A stretch of 64,000 nucleotides of DNA, taken from positions 186,001 to 250,000 of the forward strand of contig CAVQVN010000002.1 of assembly GCA_963717135.1 (NCBI GenBank), written 5' to 3'. The position numbers and the translations under genes are program-made. Below the pieces are notes generated by a model. That model was not told the DNA's origin, did no database searches, and was given only the letters and a program-made list of their open reading frames with translations. Every line of letters begins with the position of its first letter. The stretch's first letter is position 1. The DNA is from UBA4744 sp963717135 (GTDB taxonomy: Bacteria; Actinomycetota; Acidimicrobiia; Spongiisociales; UBA4744). Shown in pieces: positions 33,356-41,832 of this stretch.

Positions 33356-33982
33356 ATGCCCACTCAGACCTTCGAACCCCCCCGGTTGCGCGCCCTGGCC
33401 AGGCAAGGCCTGCCGGCGATCATCGAGGGCACCGTTGTTCCCCTTGTCATCTTCTATTTGGCTATGTGGACCGTCGGTATGTGGGGCGCACTCATTGCTG
33501 CCTTGAGCTGGTCGTATCTCGCCGTTATCCGCCGGATCGTCCGGCATGAGCGGATTCCCGGCTTGGTTCTGCTCAGCGCCCTGGCCCTCACCTTCCGTAC
33601 CGCCCTGGCTATGAGCACCGGCAGCGTCTTCATCTATTTCCTGCAACCAAGCGTGGGGACGGCCGTCCTGGGGTTTGCATTCCTGGCGTCGATGAGTACC
33701 ACCCAGCCACTCGTACAGCGCCTCGCCCGGGATTTCCTGCCGTTCTCACCCGATTTCTTCACCAACCCGTTCGTGAAGCGTTTCTTCTTGAGGATTTCGT
33801 TGCTGTGGGCCATGGTCATGCTTTCCAATGCAGCAGTGACCACGTGGATGCTCCTGGAGTTGCCCGTCTCCCTGTTCGTGATCTCCAAAACCGCCGCTTC
33901 GGTGGCCATGACCGGAATCGCCATCGCCTATTCGGTGATCTGGTTCCGCCGATTGTTCTCGGTCTCGCCGGCCGGCGTCTGA
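33356..33982 (+). CDS. VC0807-like integral membrane protein
   Basis: 208 residues from the ATG at 33356, with five or six predicted membrane helices. The pattern of RIPGLVLLSALALTFRTALA followed by SVFIYFLQPSVGTAVLGFAFL and RLARDFLPFSPDFF is that of the VC0807/septation-protein-A-like family of unknown function. The upstream in-frame 46 residues are polar and unlike the family, so they were dropped; no strong Shine-Dalgarno supports either start. The 3' end overlaps the convergent SDR gene by 55 bases. A 12-base palindrome ACCGCCGGCGGT lies at 33208-33219, just after the previous gene. Confidence 0.6.
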   Translation: MPTQTFEPPRLRALARQGLPAIIEGTVVPLVIFYLAMWTVGMWGALIAALSWSYLAVIRRIVRHERIPGLVLLSALALTFRTALAMSTGSVFIYFLQPSVGTAVLGFAFLASMSTTQPLVQRLARDFLPFSPDFFTNPFVKRFFLRISLLWAMVMLSNAAVTTWMLLELPVSLFVISKTAASVAMTGIAIAYSVIWFRRLFSVSPAGV

Positions 33983-34725
33983 TAATCGGTCGGACGTCTG
34001 TACACGGTTGTCGCGGTGGACTGATCCCTCGCCATCACCCGTATCTCATCGATGTTCACGTGCGGTGGTCGGGAGACTGCCCAGGCCACACAATCGGCGA
34101 TATCAGCAGCCGTCAACGGCGTCATACCTTCATATACCCCGGCGGCTGCCTCCTGATCCCCGTCCAGGCGTACGAGACTGAATTCGGTCCGCACCATTCC
34201 GGGATCGATCTGGGTAACCCGTAGCGGCTTCCCGAGCATCTCCTTGCGAAGAACCTCGCGAAAGGCCCGGACGCCGAACTTGGCGGCGTTATAGCCGGCG
34301 CCACCGATGTAGGTATCCGTCGAAGCGACCGAGCCGATCACCACGATATGGCCGTTGCCCCCGGCCAGCAGCTTGGGAAGCAACGCCCGGGTCATCCTCA
34401 TGGTTCCCATCACATTGACTTCGTACATACGCTGCCACCGCTGGTCGTCCGCTTCGGCGATCGAGTCGACGCCAAACGCTCCCCCGGCGTTGTTGACCAG
34501 AACAGCACAGGTCTCAACGGCCCCCGCGAAGCGAGCCACCGACTCGGGGTCGGTCACGTCGAGGGAAAGGGCCCGCGCTCCGATCTCGGTAGCAATCGTT
34601 TCCAGCCGGCTGAGACGTCTGGCCCCCATCACGACGGCAAAGCCGTCGGCGGCGAGACGCCGGGCTGTGGCTTCCCCAATTCCGGAGCTCGCTCCGGTCA
34701 CTACCGCAGTCTGGTGTTCGCTCAT
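33928..34725 (-). CDS. Short-chain dehydrogenase/reductase
   Basis: 265 residues of the classical SDR type. NAD(P) motif TGASSGIG at the N-terminus, NNAGG near residue 82, catalytic Ser in IGSVAS and Tyr/Lys in GYNAAK (about 145-150). PGMVRTEF follows as usual. The ATG at 34725 has a GGAG Shine-Dalgarno; a TTG five codons further upstream is less likely. It resembles YdfG-like oxidoreductases acting on 3-hydroxy acids or alcohols, but the substrate is unknown. The last 18 codons overlap the opposite gene. Confidence 0.85.
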   Translation of the reverse strand: MSEHQTAVVTGASSGIGEATARRLAADGFAVVMGARRLSRLETIATEIGARALSLDVTDPESVARFAGAVETCAVLVNNAGGAFGVDSIAEADDQRWQRMYEVNVMGTMRMTRALLPKLLAGGNGHIVVIGSVASTDTYIGGAGYNAAKFGVRAFREVLRKEMLGKPLRVTQIDPGMVRTEFSLVRLDGDQEAAAGVYEGMTPLTAADIADCVAWAVSRPPHVNIDEIRVMARDQSTATTVYRRPTDYQTPAGETENNRRNQITE

Positions 34726-34786
34726 ACAGGTCATCTCCAAGCTCGATGATCGTCACCATCCGGCCCCCGGGTATCCGCGATGAGGG

Positions 34787-35158
34787 CTATACCTGACCGA
34801 AGGGGTCAACCACTCCGGTGGGATGGCCACAGAACTGGCAGATGGTGAGACCCCGCCCGAGCACCGCCCCGCAATCCTCGCAACGGCCGGACTGCCGGGA
34901 GACCTGTCCGTCCATCTCCCCGTCGCCTCCATCGAGTGATTTGATCCTCTCCATCAATTGCTCAGTGGTGTAACCGGCTTCTTCCAGCAAAGACCACATA
35001 CTTTCGACCACCAGCGTGAGGCGATCGATGCGGTCGTCCAGGGCCTGGATTTTGGCAGTCGGCGACGCGGCAAACGTCGAAGCGGCGGAGGCCAGCCCGG
35101 CGGCCCGCGCCGCTCCCCGCTGTCCAAGGACATAGCCGGCGATGAAATTCAATGCCAT
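34787..35158 (-). CDS. Small zinc-ribbon hypothetical protein
   Basis: 123 residues. A short hydrophobic N-terminal helix with Gly/Ala-rich repeats (about 1-32), a predicted coiled coil (IQALDDRIDRLTLVVESMWS, about 37-57) and a C-terminal ribbon CEDCGAVLGRGLTICQFCG (CxxC, then CxxC). Two such knuckles would hold one zinc ion. No known function. It is divergent from the DUF4388 gene with 128 bases between them and ends 61 bases from the SDR start. Confidence 0.6.
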   Translation of the reverse strand: MALNFIAGYVLGQRGAARAAGLASAASTFAASPTAKIQALDDRIDRLTLVVESMWSLLEEAGYTTEQLMERIKSLDGGDGEMDGQVSRQSGRCEDCGAVLGRGLTICQFCGHPTGVVDPFGQV

Positions 35159-35286
35159 GCGGCGATTCTACGCAAACTCAGCTCTGCGGGGAGGTCAGGT
35201 TCGTGGTATCGACCTGCTTCAGGTTGGGCGATTCCACGCCGATAGAGACCCAGAGACGTCCTTCAATCAAGGGAAGTTGAGTTGCG

Positions 35287-36501
35287 ATGTTGAACGGGAG
35301 TCTGAACACCGTAGCGCTGCCCGACGTGCTTAGGCTGATCGCTGCCTCGGGCAAATCCGGACTACTCCGCATCGATGATGCCTCCCCTTCGGGGCGTATC
35401 TTCCTCGTCGATGGGCGAGTGGCTTTCGCAACGAATCGAAACAACGATGACCCAATCGACGATCTTCTTCGCATGGAATATCGGGCCGACTATGTAGGGT
35501 CGGCCGATGACCGCCGGATCGTCAATCTCACCGACCTGCTCGAGAGCAATTCCGAGGCCTTCAGCCGGTTCCTGGAACAGATGATCGTTGAGGTACTCAG
35601 CAGGATGCTTCGAATCGACGAAGGTCAATTCCGGTTCGAAGTGGACATTCGCAGCCGGCGCGAGATCCCCTTCTCGTTCGAAGTCGAAGAAGTCATCAAA
35701 CAATCGGAAATCCGCGCCGAAGCCTGGACGCGCATTTTCGAGATCGTTCCGTCAACTACCGAGCCATTCCGAATGGCGCCGCGGCTCGACGACACCGGGG
35801 AAGTCGTCCTGGCTCGCCGAGACTGGGCCCTGCTGGCCTCTATCGGAGTGTCCTCGACCATCGACTCCATCTCGCAGCGATTGAGGATCTTCGAATTCGC
35901 GGCTGCAAAGAAGGTCGCCGAACTCACACAACGCGGGCTGATCGAATTCCTCGCAACCGGGACTCCGCAGACTTCTCTGGCGGCCACCGCGTTTCTCTCG
36001 GAGGTCGTTGATTCCGTTCACATCGAGATGGCAACGCTGAATGAAGTGGCTCCAATCATCCACGATCTCCCCGAGCAGGACAACCGGGAGGTTCCCTACG
36101 ACGAAGGGCCCGCCGACGAAGAGTCGGTCGAAAGACCGGCGGTCGAGGCCTCAGAGCTGGTAGAGATCCCCGAAGACGAAGACCCTCCCGACGATTCCGG
36201 CCCAACCTGGCTGCCGATCGAGACCGGCGCCGTTGATGGTGACGGAGAGGAAGAAGGAGAGGATCAGGACGAGGACGATCCGGCTCCCCTTCTCCAGGAA
36301 CTGCATCGCCTGCACGAACCAGAAGCCGGGGACACAGGATCTTCCTCCGTCCTAGGGGAAGCCGTCGACGACGGACCGGTCGACCAAGAGGTCACCGAAG
36401 ATGCAGATCTCTCCATCGACGACATCGATGGCGGCGATCTGGCTACCCGGTGGAAGAATCTGCGCAAAGCCAAGCGAGGGGTTCACGCCGCAAACGAGTG
36501 A
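35287..36501 (+). CDS. DUF4388 (PATAN-type) domain protein with acidic tail
   Basis: 404 residues. The N-terminal domain (about 1-100), LNTVALPDVLRLIAASGKSG then GRIFLVDGRVAFA, is the DUF4388/PATAN fold that accompanies chemotaxis, Ras-like GTPase and pilus-control systems in many bacteria. A second region (about 100-230) contains EMVVEVLSRMLRIDEG-like helices and a winged-helix-like part. Residues about 245-390 are strongly acidic and low in complexity. It probably scaffolds signalling proteins at the cell pole or envelope; no partner gene sits beside it. The start has only a weak Shine-Dalgarno. Confidence 0.7.
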   Translation: MLNGSLNTVALPDVLRLIAASGKSGLLRIDDASPSGRIFLVDGRVAFATNRNNDDPIDDLLRMEYRADYVGSADDRRIVNLTDLLESNSEAFSRFLEQMIVEVLSRMLRIDEGQFRFEVDIRSRREIPFSFEVEEVIKQSEIRAEAWTRIFEIVPSTTEPFRMAPRLDDTGEVVLARRDWALLASIGVSSTIDSISQRLRIFEFAAAKKVAELTQRGLIEFLATGTPQTSLAATAFLSEVVDSVHIEMATLNEVAPIIHDLPEQDNREVPYDEGPADEESVERPAVEASELVEIPEDEDPPDDSGPTWLPIETGAVDGDGEEEGEDQDEDDPAPLLQELHRLHEPEAGDTGSSSVLGEAVDDGPVDQEVTEDADLSIDDIDGGDLATRWKNLRKAKRGVHAANE

Positions 36502-36526
36502 CCAGCGGTGGTCCACCTGGGCTGCT

Positions 36527-37534
36527 CTACGGTTGGCACACCCAGTGACCCCATGCCCCCCGTGGATGTCCGGACTGGATCGAGTACTCGACCAGCCAGG
36601 CCGCGGCGGCGACGTTGGCTTCAGCGTCGAAACGGCTGGCACCGGCAAAACCGGCGTTGACACTCGAGAAAACCCAGGTTCCGGCCAGGAACTGGTAGAG
36701 ACCGGTAGCGCCTGACTCAGGATGTACCGCGTCGGCATTCCCTCTGCTCTCGCAGGCCATTACCCGCAATGCTTCCTCGGTCCGATCCGCCGGGAAATAC
36801 TGCTCAACCAACGAGCGCCAGGGCTCGACGCCGGCCCGCGCCGCCCGGCGGCGTTGGGCGGCCTCCCACGCCCCCAGAGCTTGCTGATAACCGGCATCGG
36901 CTTGCTGGAGCCCCGCATAGGACTGGGCGTACCGGGAATCGACCTCGAGGAAGAGACCCTCCAGCATGTCTAGCTGACCCACGTTGTCTTCCCGGAGTGT
37001 GCGCAGTTGCTCCTGAGCCTCCTGGTAGCCGCCCTGCAGGCTTCGGAGACGGTCTCGCTCAACCGTCAGATCCACCAATAGGAGCGATTCTGCCCTCTTG
37101 GCCGCGGCCGCGGTTTCCTCCAGCAGGGCGCTTTGCTCGAAGTTCGACGCCGACCAGATCGATAACAGATCGCCGCCGGTGCCGATCATGTAGGTCTCGA
37201 CAACCCGGGATTCGGTTGTCTCCCGGAGGTACCGGAGGCGCGCCTCCGCTTCGAGGATCTCATCTCGCAAATCGAATACCCGGAATGCGGCGTCCTCGAG
37301 TTGGGTGTTGGTCTGTTCGAGGGCGAACAAAGCTGCCATCAATCGGGCCTGTATGGTGCCACGTTGAACAGCCCAGTCGTCGACCATCTCCTGGGCGGCG
37401 TCTCGTTCGGCCTTCGCCCGGGCTACCTCGCCGTCTGCCCGATCTACCTCAGTTTGGGCAAAGGCGCCCCCCGGGAGCAACGCCGGCACCAGCAATCCGG
37501 CCAAGACCAAAGGCAGCAGACGTCGATACCTCAT
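36527..37534 (-). CDS. Secreted coiled-coil protein with lytic-transglycosylase-like C-terminus
   Basis: 335 residues. Signal peptide of about 26 residues (LLPLVLAGLLVPALLPGGAFA). A long coiled coil spans about 30-215, as in RipA-type and EnvC-type cell-wall hydrolase regulators. The C-terminal domain (about 240-335) contains ALRVMACESRGNADAVHPES, GLYQFLAGTW and AWLVEYSIQSGHPRGAWGHW, the SLT/resuscitation-factor-like lysozyme fold with the catalytic Glu in the CESRG block. Probable role: peptidoglycan cleavage in growth or division. Confidence 0.8.
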   Translation of the reverse strand: MRYRRLLPLVLAGLLVPALLPGGAFAQTEVDRADGEVARAKAERDAAQEMVDDWAVQRGTIQARLMAALFALEQTNTQLEDAAFRVFDLRDEILEAEARLRYLRETTESRVVETYMIGTGGDLLSIWSASNFEQSALLEETAAAAKRAESLLLVDLTVERDRLRSLQGGYQEAQEQLRTLREDNVGQLDMLEGLFLEVDSRYAQSYAGLQQADAGYQQALGAWEAAQRRRAARAGVEPWRSLVEQYFPADRTEEALRVMACESRGNADAVHPESGATGLYQFLAGTWVFSSVNAGFAGASRFDAEANVAAAAWLVEYSIQSGHPRGAWGHWVCQP

Positions 37535-37576
37535 AGGGGCGGAGCGTACCGGTGGCGAGGTGGGAAACCGCGGATA

Positions 37577-38278
37577 TCAGTCGAAGAGGGTTGGCTGCGG
37601 ATCGGATCGATGATGACGATGCACACCCGGCCAGATCAGCCCATCCATGAAGGCCCAGGTACGGCGGTGCAGGGTGGTCGGGCCCCAGGCCTGCAAGGCG
37701 GCTTTGTGAACCGGACACGGATATCCCTTGTTCCCTTCGAAATTGAAGGCCGGATAGTGCTCGGCTTCCCTGCGCATGATGCGATCCCGCGTTACTTTCG
37801 CCAGCACCGACGCAGCCGAGATCGAGAGAATGGTGGCATCTCCTCTGACGATCTTGGTCGTTCTTCCCCCGCCCACAAAGTCCCAGTTGCCGTCGATCAG
37901 TACTCGGTCCGGCCTTCTCCCCAGACCTTCGAGGGCCCTTCGGGCCGCCAGTCGCTGGGCTGCCGACATCCCCAGATCGTCACATTCAAGGTGGCTGGCA
38001 TGCCCGACCGACCAGGCCAAACACCAATCGGCCACCCGATCGAAAAGGGCTTCCCGCTCCTTCTCGGTGAGCATCTTGGAGTCGCGGATCTTGTAGACCC
38101 GGGAGCTTCTGGGCACGACGGCCGCCCCGACGCTGATCGGACCCGCCCAGGCGCCTCGACCGACCTCGTCGACGCCAACGACCACTTCATAGCCGAGATC
38201 CCACATCCGCCGTTCGACGGCTAGGTTCGGTGCACGGGTCTTGAGCGACTTGCGAAGGCGGGGCACTGTGGTCGGCAC
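37577..38278 (-). CDS. rnhB: Ribonuclease HII
   Basis: 233 residues. Catalytic motifs VVVGVDEVGRGAWAGP (D and E near residues 37-38), DSKMLTEKERE, RVLIDGNWDF, and SISAASVLAKVTRDR are all present, with the C-terminal HRRTWAFM block of RNase HII. It removes RNA primers and misincorporated ribonucleotides from DNA. It has a 40-residue N-terminal leader before the core, longer than most bacterial forms and partly basic. The GTG start is the only convincing one. It is followed by the transglycosylase gene after 42 bases. Confidence 0.95.
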   Translation of the reverse strand: MPTTVPRLRKSLKTRAPNLAVERRMWDLGYEVVVGVDEVGRGAWAGPISVGAAVVPRSSRVYKIRDSKMLTEKEREALFDRVADWCLAWSVGHASHLECDDLGMSAAQRLAARRALEGLGRRPDRVLIDGNWDFVGGGRTTKIVRGDATILSISAASVLAKVTRDRIMRREAEHYPAFNFEGNKGYPCPVHKAALQAWGPTTLHRRTWAFMDGLIWPGVHRHHRSDPQPTLFD

Positions 38279-38300
38279 CGGAGGAGGATACCGGGGTGGT

Positions 38301-38855
38301 TCAGTTCAAGCCAGGATTAGGCGGAAAGGTGGCGTACACCGCGAGTCTTCCGCCTTGTCTTGCCAACACACCGCTCCACAGGCCCGCCGGATTCTCGACC
38401 AACCCGTCCCCGGGCTGCAATGCAACGACGAACCATCCGCCTTCAGCAATCTCGGCTTCCAGCTGTCCCGGCTCCCATCCGGCGTATCCGCTGAATACTC
38501 GAAGACCTTCGAGACTGAATGCCTCGGCCGGATCAGAATCGAGATCGAACAAGCCCAAACCCATCGCAATAGCAGCGAATCCTTCGGGAGCCGGTTGATC
38601 TGCCGACAACCCGGCAAGCCCGATCGCCACGTCGCGCTGTACCGGCCCACCCTCGAACACGACTCTGGGCTCGACGACCAGATGGGTCCAACCGGGCAAA
38701 TAGTCGGCCACCATCGCCTTGGATGGTCGGTTGATGATCAGGCCGAGAGCACCCGATTCGGTGTGATCACAGATCAGGACAACCGATCTGGCAAAGTTGG
38801 GGTCGAGCATGTGCGGAACGGCCACCAGCAACATGCCGGCGAGGTTGTCGCTCAT
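38301..38855 (-). CDS. YqgE/AlgH family protein
   Basis: 184 residues, the normal family length. Recognisable by LLVAVPHMLDPNFARSVVLI, ALGLIINRPS, EGGPVQRDVAIGL and RVFSGYAGWEPGQLEAE. The family is widespread and has been linked to regulation, but its biochemical role is unsettled. It sits 20 bases after the YajQ gene and 22 before rnhB, so an operon of yajQ, yqgE and rnhB is likely. Confidence 0.9.
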   Translation of the reverse strand: MSDNLAGMLLVAVPHMLDPNFARSVVLICDHTESGALGLIINRPSKAMVADYLPGWTHLVVEPRVVFEGGPVQRDVAIGLAGLSADQPAPEGFAAIAMGLGLFDLDSDPAEAFSLEGLRVFSGYAGWEPGQLEAEIAEGGWFVVALQPGDGLVENPAGLWSGVLARQGGRLAVYATFPPNPGLN

Positions 38856-38875
38856 AAGTCCATTCTGCCACTGAG

Positions 38876-39361
38876 CTAGTCGCGGAAGTTGATGTATTGC
38901 AGTGGCAGCTTGTAGTCGAGGCTTTTCAAGTCGGCGATGACCTGCTGGAGATCATCACGTTTGCTACCACTGATGCGGACCCGGTCTCCATGCACCTGGG
39001 CTTTCACCTTCAGCTTCATGTCCCGGACTCGCTTGGCCAATTCTCGGGCCGAATCCTGATCGATCCCCTGGTTGAGTGAGAAGACGGCCCGGAACCGTGC
39101 TCCTCCCACCTCCTGAGGGATTCCTCCCGATAGCGACTTCAACGACACCCGACGGCGTACGAGCTTCTCTTTGAGGACGACCTCGGCGGCCTCGAGCCGG
39201 CCCTCCGAGGAAGACTCGAGCACTATCCCGTCATCGGTCAGGCGCACTTCAGTTTCGGTTCCTTTGAAGTCGTACCGGGTTCTCACCTCGCGGGTTGCTT
39301 GGTCAACGGCATTACGAACTTCCTGAAGGTCCACTTCTGAAACAACGTCAAAACTAGGCAT
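38876..39361 (-). CDS. YajQ-family nucleotide-binding protein
   Basis: 161 residues. N-terminal PSFDVVSEVDLQEVRNAVDQ, then TRYDFKGTETEV, ILESSSEGRLEA and the C-terminal VRISGSKRDDLQQVI give the full two-domain YajQ fold. The family binds nucleotides including cyclic di-GMP in some members. The ATG at 39361 matches the conserved N-terminus; a start two codons earlier is unlikely. It is divergent from the GNAT gene. Confidence 0.9.
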   Translation of the reverse strand: MPSFDVVSEVDLQEVRNAVDQATREVRTRYDFKGTETEVRLTDDGIVLESSSEGRLEAAEVVLKEKLVRRRVSLKSLSGGIPQEVGGARFRAVFSLNQGIDQDSARELAKRVRDMKLKVKAQVHGDRVRISGSKRDDLQQVIADLKSLDYKLPLQYINFRD

Positions 39362-39422
39362 GCCCACGACGTTAGTGCATCAGTACACCAACCGGGACCC
39401 GACCCGGCCGGAGGGGACTAGG

Positions 39423-39953
39423 TTGGGATGGGTGTTCATCCGCAGGGCCGAGCCAACCGACCTCGTTGAGGTTGCTGCCATCGCCGAAGGATCCTGGCAG
39501 GCCGCCTACGCGGGGTTGCTCAAACCTCAAACCGTCTCTTCGTGGGTTGAAGCGGCGTACTCGCCGGCAGCACTCCGCCAGCGTTGGGAAGACCACCCCA
39601 TCTACCTGGTGATGGAAGGAGGGTCCGTCGTTGCGTTTACCGACGCCTTTATCGAGGACGACCAGATCGTAGTCAGCGCTCTCTGCACCCATCCTGCCTA
39701 TCGTCGCCGCGGTGCCGCCGGCATCCTGCTCGATTGGATCCGGTCACAGGCGCCGTCCCTGCCGATCATTGCGGACGTGGTCCTCGGCAACCAGGCGGCC
39801 GAGAGCTTTTACGAAGCCAGAGGATTCGTGCCGGGGGAAACCATGCAGGTGGTGCTCTTTGGTGAACGGCTGATCGAGCGCCGGTGGTGGTTGGCCGTTG
39901 GCGTCGAACCGCCCCGCCCGAATCGCCACCGAACCGCCGGTTCTCTCGGATAA
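39423..39953 (+). CDS. GNAT-family N-acetyltransferase
   Basis: 176 residues from the chosen TTG, giving FIRRAEPTDLVEVAAIAEGS as the N-terminal GNAT strand and helix. The acetyl-CoA site is ALCTHPAYRRRGAAGILLDW (about residues 90-110) with the RRRGAA loop, and NQAAESFYEARGF near 140 completes the fold. GGAGGGG lies six bases before the TTG. A start at 39360 would overlap the divergent yajQ gene, and a GTG at 39432 is a weaker choice. The acceptor is unknown; RimI-like or small-molecule targets are both possible. Confidence 0.8.
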   Translation: MGWVFIRRAEPTDLVEVAAIAEGSWQAAYAGLLKPQTVSSWVEAAYSPAALRQRWEDHPIYLVMEGGSVVAFTDAFIEDDQIVVSALCTHPAYRRRGAAGILLDWIRSQAPSLPIIADVVLGNQAAESFYEARGFVPGETMQVVLFGERLIERRWWLAVGVEPPRPNRHRTAGSLG

Positions 39954-39962
39954 CCTGGCTCG

Positions 39963-41012
39963 ATGCAGTACGGCCAGTTGCCCAAGGTCCTCCTTCACGA
40001 ACACCTGGACGGCTCCCTGCGGGTCGGCACGATCCTCGATCTTGCTTCCGGGTACGGTTACCAACATCTGCCCAGTGTCGATCCGGATGCGCTGGCCGAC
40101 TGGTTCGATCAGAACGAGTCGGGTTCCCTGGAGCACTACCTGGAGTCCTTTCGGCATACCCTCGCCGTGATGCAGACGGCGGAGGCCATCGAAAGAGTGG
40201 CATTCGAGTCCCTTGTCGACCTCGCGGCGGACGGCGTGGTCTATGCAGAGATCCGGTTTGCGCCCAGCCTGTGCACTGCCGGCGGTCTTTCCGGCCGGCA
40301 AGTCGTCGATGCCGCCCTGGTCGGCTTCCGCCAGGCCGAGCGGGCAACGGGTATTGAATCCGGGCTGATTCTCGACGCAATGCGCGACGCCACCGACTCT
40401 CTCGAGGTAGCCCGGCTGGCGGTGGAAATGGAACCAAGAGGCGTTGTGGGCTTCGACCTGGCCGGTCCGGAACGAGGCTTTCCGGCGGACGGTCATCTTC
40501 CCGCATGTCGGTACATTCGTGAAGCATCCATGGCGCTGACCATTCACGCCGGCGAAGCGGATGGTCCGGACAGCATCTGGAGAGCCTTGCAGCGCTGTGG
40601 TGCCCACCGCATCGGACACGGTATTCACATCATCGACGATTGCCTGGTCGAAGATGGTGAGATCGTGTCGCTGGGAAGGTTGGCCTCCTATGTTCGCGAC
40701 CACCAGGTGCCGCTCGAGGTGTGCATCACTTCCAATCTCCAGACCGGGGATTACGTGGATCCCGGCGACCATCCGGTGGGAGCGTTACATCGAGCCGGAT
40801 TTGTGATCACCCTCAGCACCGACAACCGCTTGATGAGCAGGACCTCGATGTCGGAAGAATTCGCTCTCGTGGTCGAGAATCACGACTTCACGACTCGGGA
40901 TCTCCGGCAGGTCACCGAACAGTCGATGATGGCCGCCTTCTGCCCCCTGCCCACCAAGGAGCGGCTCCTCACCGAGCGGATTCGTCCCGGATACGAGAGA
41001 GTCGGGGTCTAA
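39963..41012 (+). CDS. add: Adenosine deaminase (second copy)
   Basis: 349 residues. Zinc and active-site motifs are LLHEHLDGSLR, IEIRFAP-type AEIRFAPSLC, LTIHAGEADGPDSIW, HRIGHGIHI, EVCITSNLQTG and STDNRLMS. The TDN form of the last motif (TDD in the first copy) is normal for actinobacterial Add. It should deaminate adenosine or deoxyadenosine for purine salvage. It lies nine bases downstream of the GNAT gene and converges on the next gene, sharing four bases at the stops (CTAA). Confidence 0.9.
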   Translation: MQYGQLPKVLLHEHLDGSLRVGTILDLASGYGYQHLPSVDPDALADWFDQNESGSLEHYLESFRHTLAVMQTAEAIERVAFESLVDLAADGVVYAEIRFAPSLCTAGGLSGRQVVDAALVGFRQAERATGIESGLILDAMRDATDSLEVARLAVEMEPRGVVGFDLAGPERGFPADGHLPACRYIREASMALTIHAGEADGPDSIWRALQRCGAHRIGHGIHIIDDCLVEDGEIVSLGRLASYVRDHQVPLEVCITSNLQTGDYVDPGDHPVGALHRAGFVITLSTDNRLMSRTSMSEEFALVVENHDFTTRDLRQVTEQSMMAAFCPLPTKERLLTERIRPGYERVGV

Positions 41013-41830
41013 AGGTCGAGCTTCTTCCGGAGCCACTCGATCACCGCCGCCACCACCTCCGGCCCTTCTGGTTCATTGTGAGTTTCATGACGCAAGGACG
41101 GATAGAGGCGACGCTCGGCATCCGGTAGATCTCCAATGGGCGCACTGGCGTGAGGGCGAGCAATGGTGTCGGCCCCGCCGTGGACCACAAACGCCGGCAC
41201 GGGAAGTTTGCTCAAACCGGCTCGCACACGTGCTTGTTCGCGAAGACTGGCAGCACCCCAGGCCGCCGTGATCTTGGTTTCGACCAACTCATCCGCGAAG
41301 TACGACTCGCCCACCGCCGGGTCCCGAGCCAGCTGCTCGCCTTTGAGGCCGCCATCGAGCCGCAACCGGGGCGCGATCTTGGCGATCAGCGGGATGAGCG
41401 CCTTCAGCAAAGGCGGGGCGGCGGTTTCCAGCCAAGGTGACGTTACAACCAACAAATCGGGAAGCTGGTTGTCGGAGAGGCAATAACCCAGCGAAATGAG
41501 CCCCCCCATCGAGTGCCCGTAGAGCACCAGCGGGAGACCGGCTACCCGTGTATTGACCACCCGCTCGGCCAGGTCATGGTGATAGGTGTCGTACACATCC
41601 ACATGCCAGCGGGTTCCGCCCGACTCTCCATGTCCCACCCAGTCGAAGCTATGAACGTCCAAACCTGCCGTGACCATCTGGTCGGCAACATGGTCGTACC
41701 GGGCGCTGTGCTCCCCGCCGCCATGGACGATCAACACTGTCGCCCACGGAGAGGCATCACCCGACCAGTGCCTGCGCAACTGGCGCTCGCCCGAAGCGGA
41801 GGTCGCGATCTCGTCGGTTCGTTTGGCCAT
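41009..41830 (-). CDS. Monoacylglycerol-lipase-like alpha/beta-hydrolase
   Basis: 273 residues. VLIVHGGGEHSARYDHVADQ and GHGESGGTRWHVD in the N-terminal half and nucleophile elbow LYGHSMGGLISLGY (about residues 107-120) match the MGL/Hydrolase_4 group. The Asp is in VHGGADTIA and the His in YPSLRHETHNEP. It would cleave monoacylglycerols or lysophospholipid-like esters. The ATG at 41830 has an AGGGAG Shine-Dalgarno in the upstream gcvPB end; a GTG at 41836 (GTGA overlap) is the alternative. It is the last gene of the glycine-cleavage run. Confidence 0.85.
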   Translation of the reverse strand: MAKRTDEIATSASGERQLRRHWSGDASPWATVLIVHGGGEHSARYDHVADQMVTAGLDVHSFDWVGHGESGGTRWHVDVYDTYHHDLAERVVNTRVAGLPLVLYGHSMGGLISLGYCLSDNQLPDLLVVTSPWLETAAPPLLKALIPLIAKIAPRLRLDGGLKGEQLARDPAVGESYFADELVETKITAAWGAASLREQARVRAGLSKLPVPAFVVHGGADTIARPHASAPIGDLPDAERRLYPSLRHETHNEPEGPEVVAAVIEWLRKKLDL

Positions 41831-41832
41831 GG

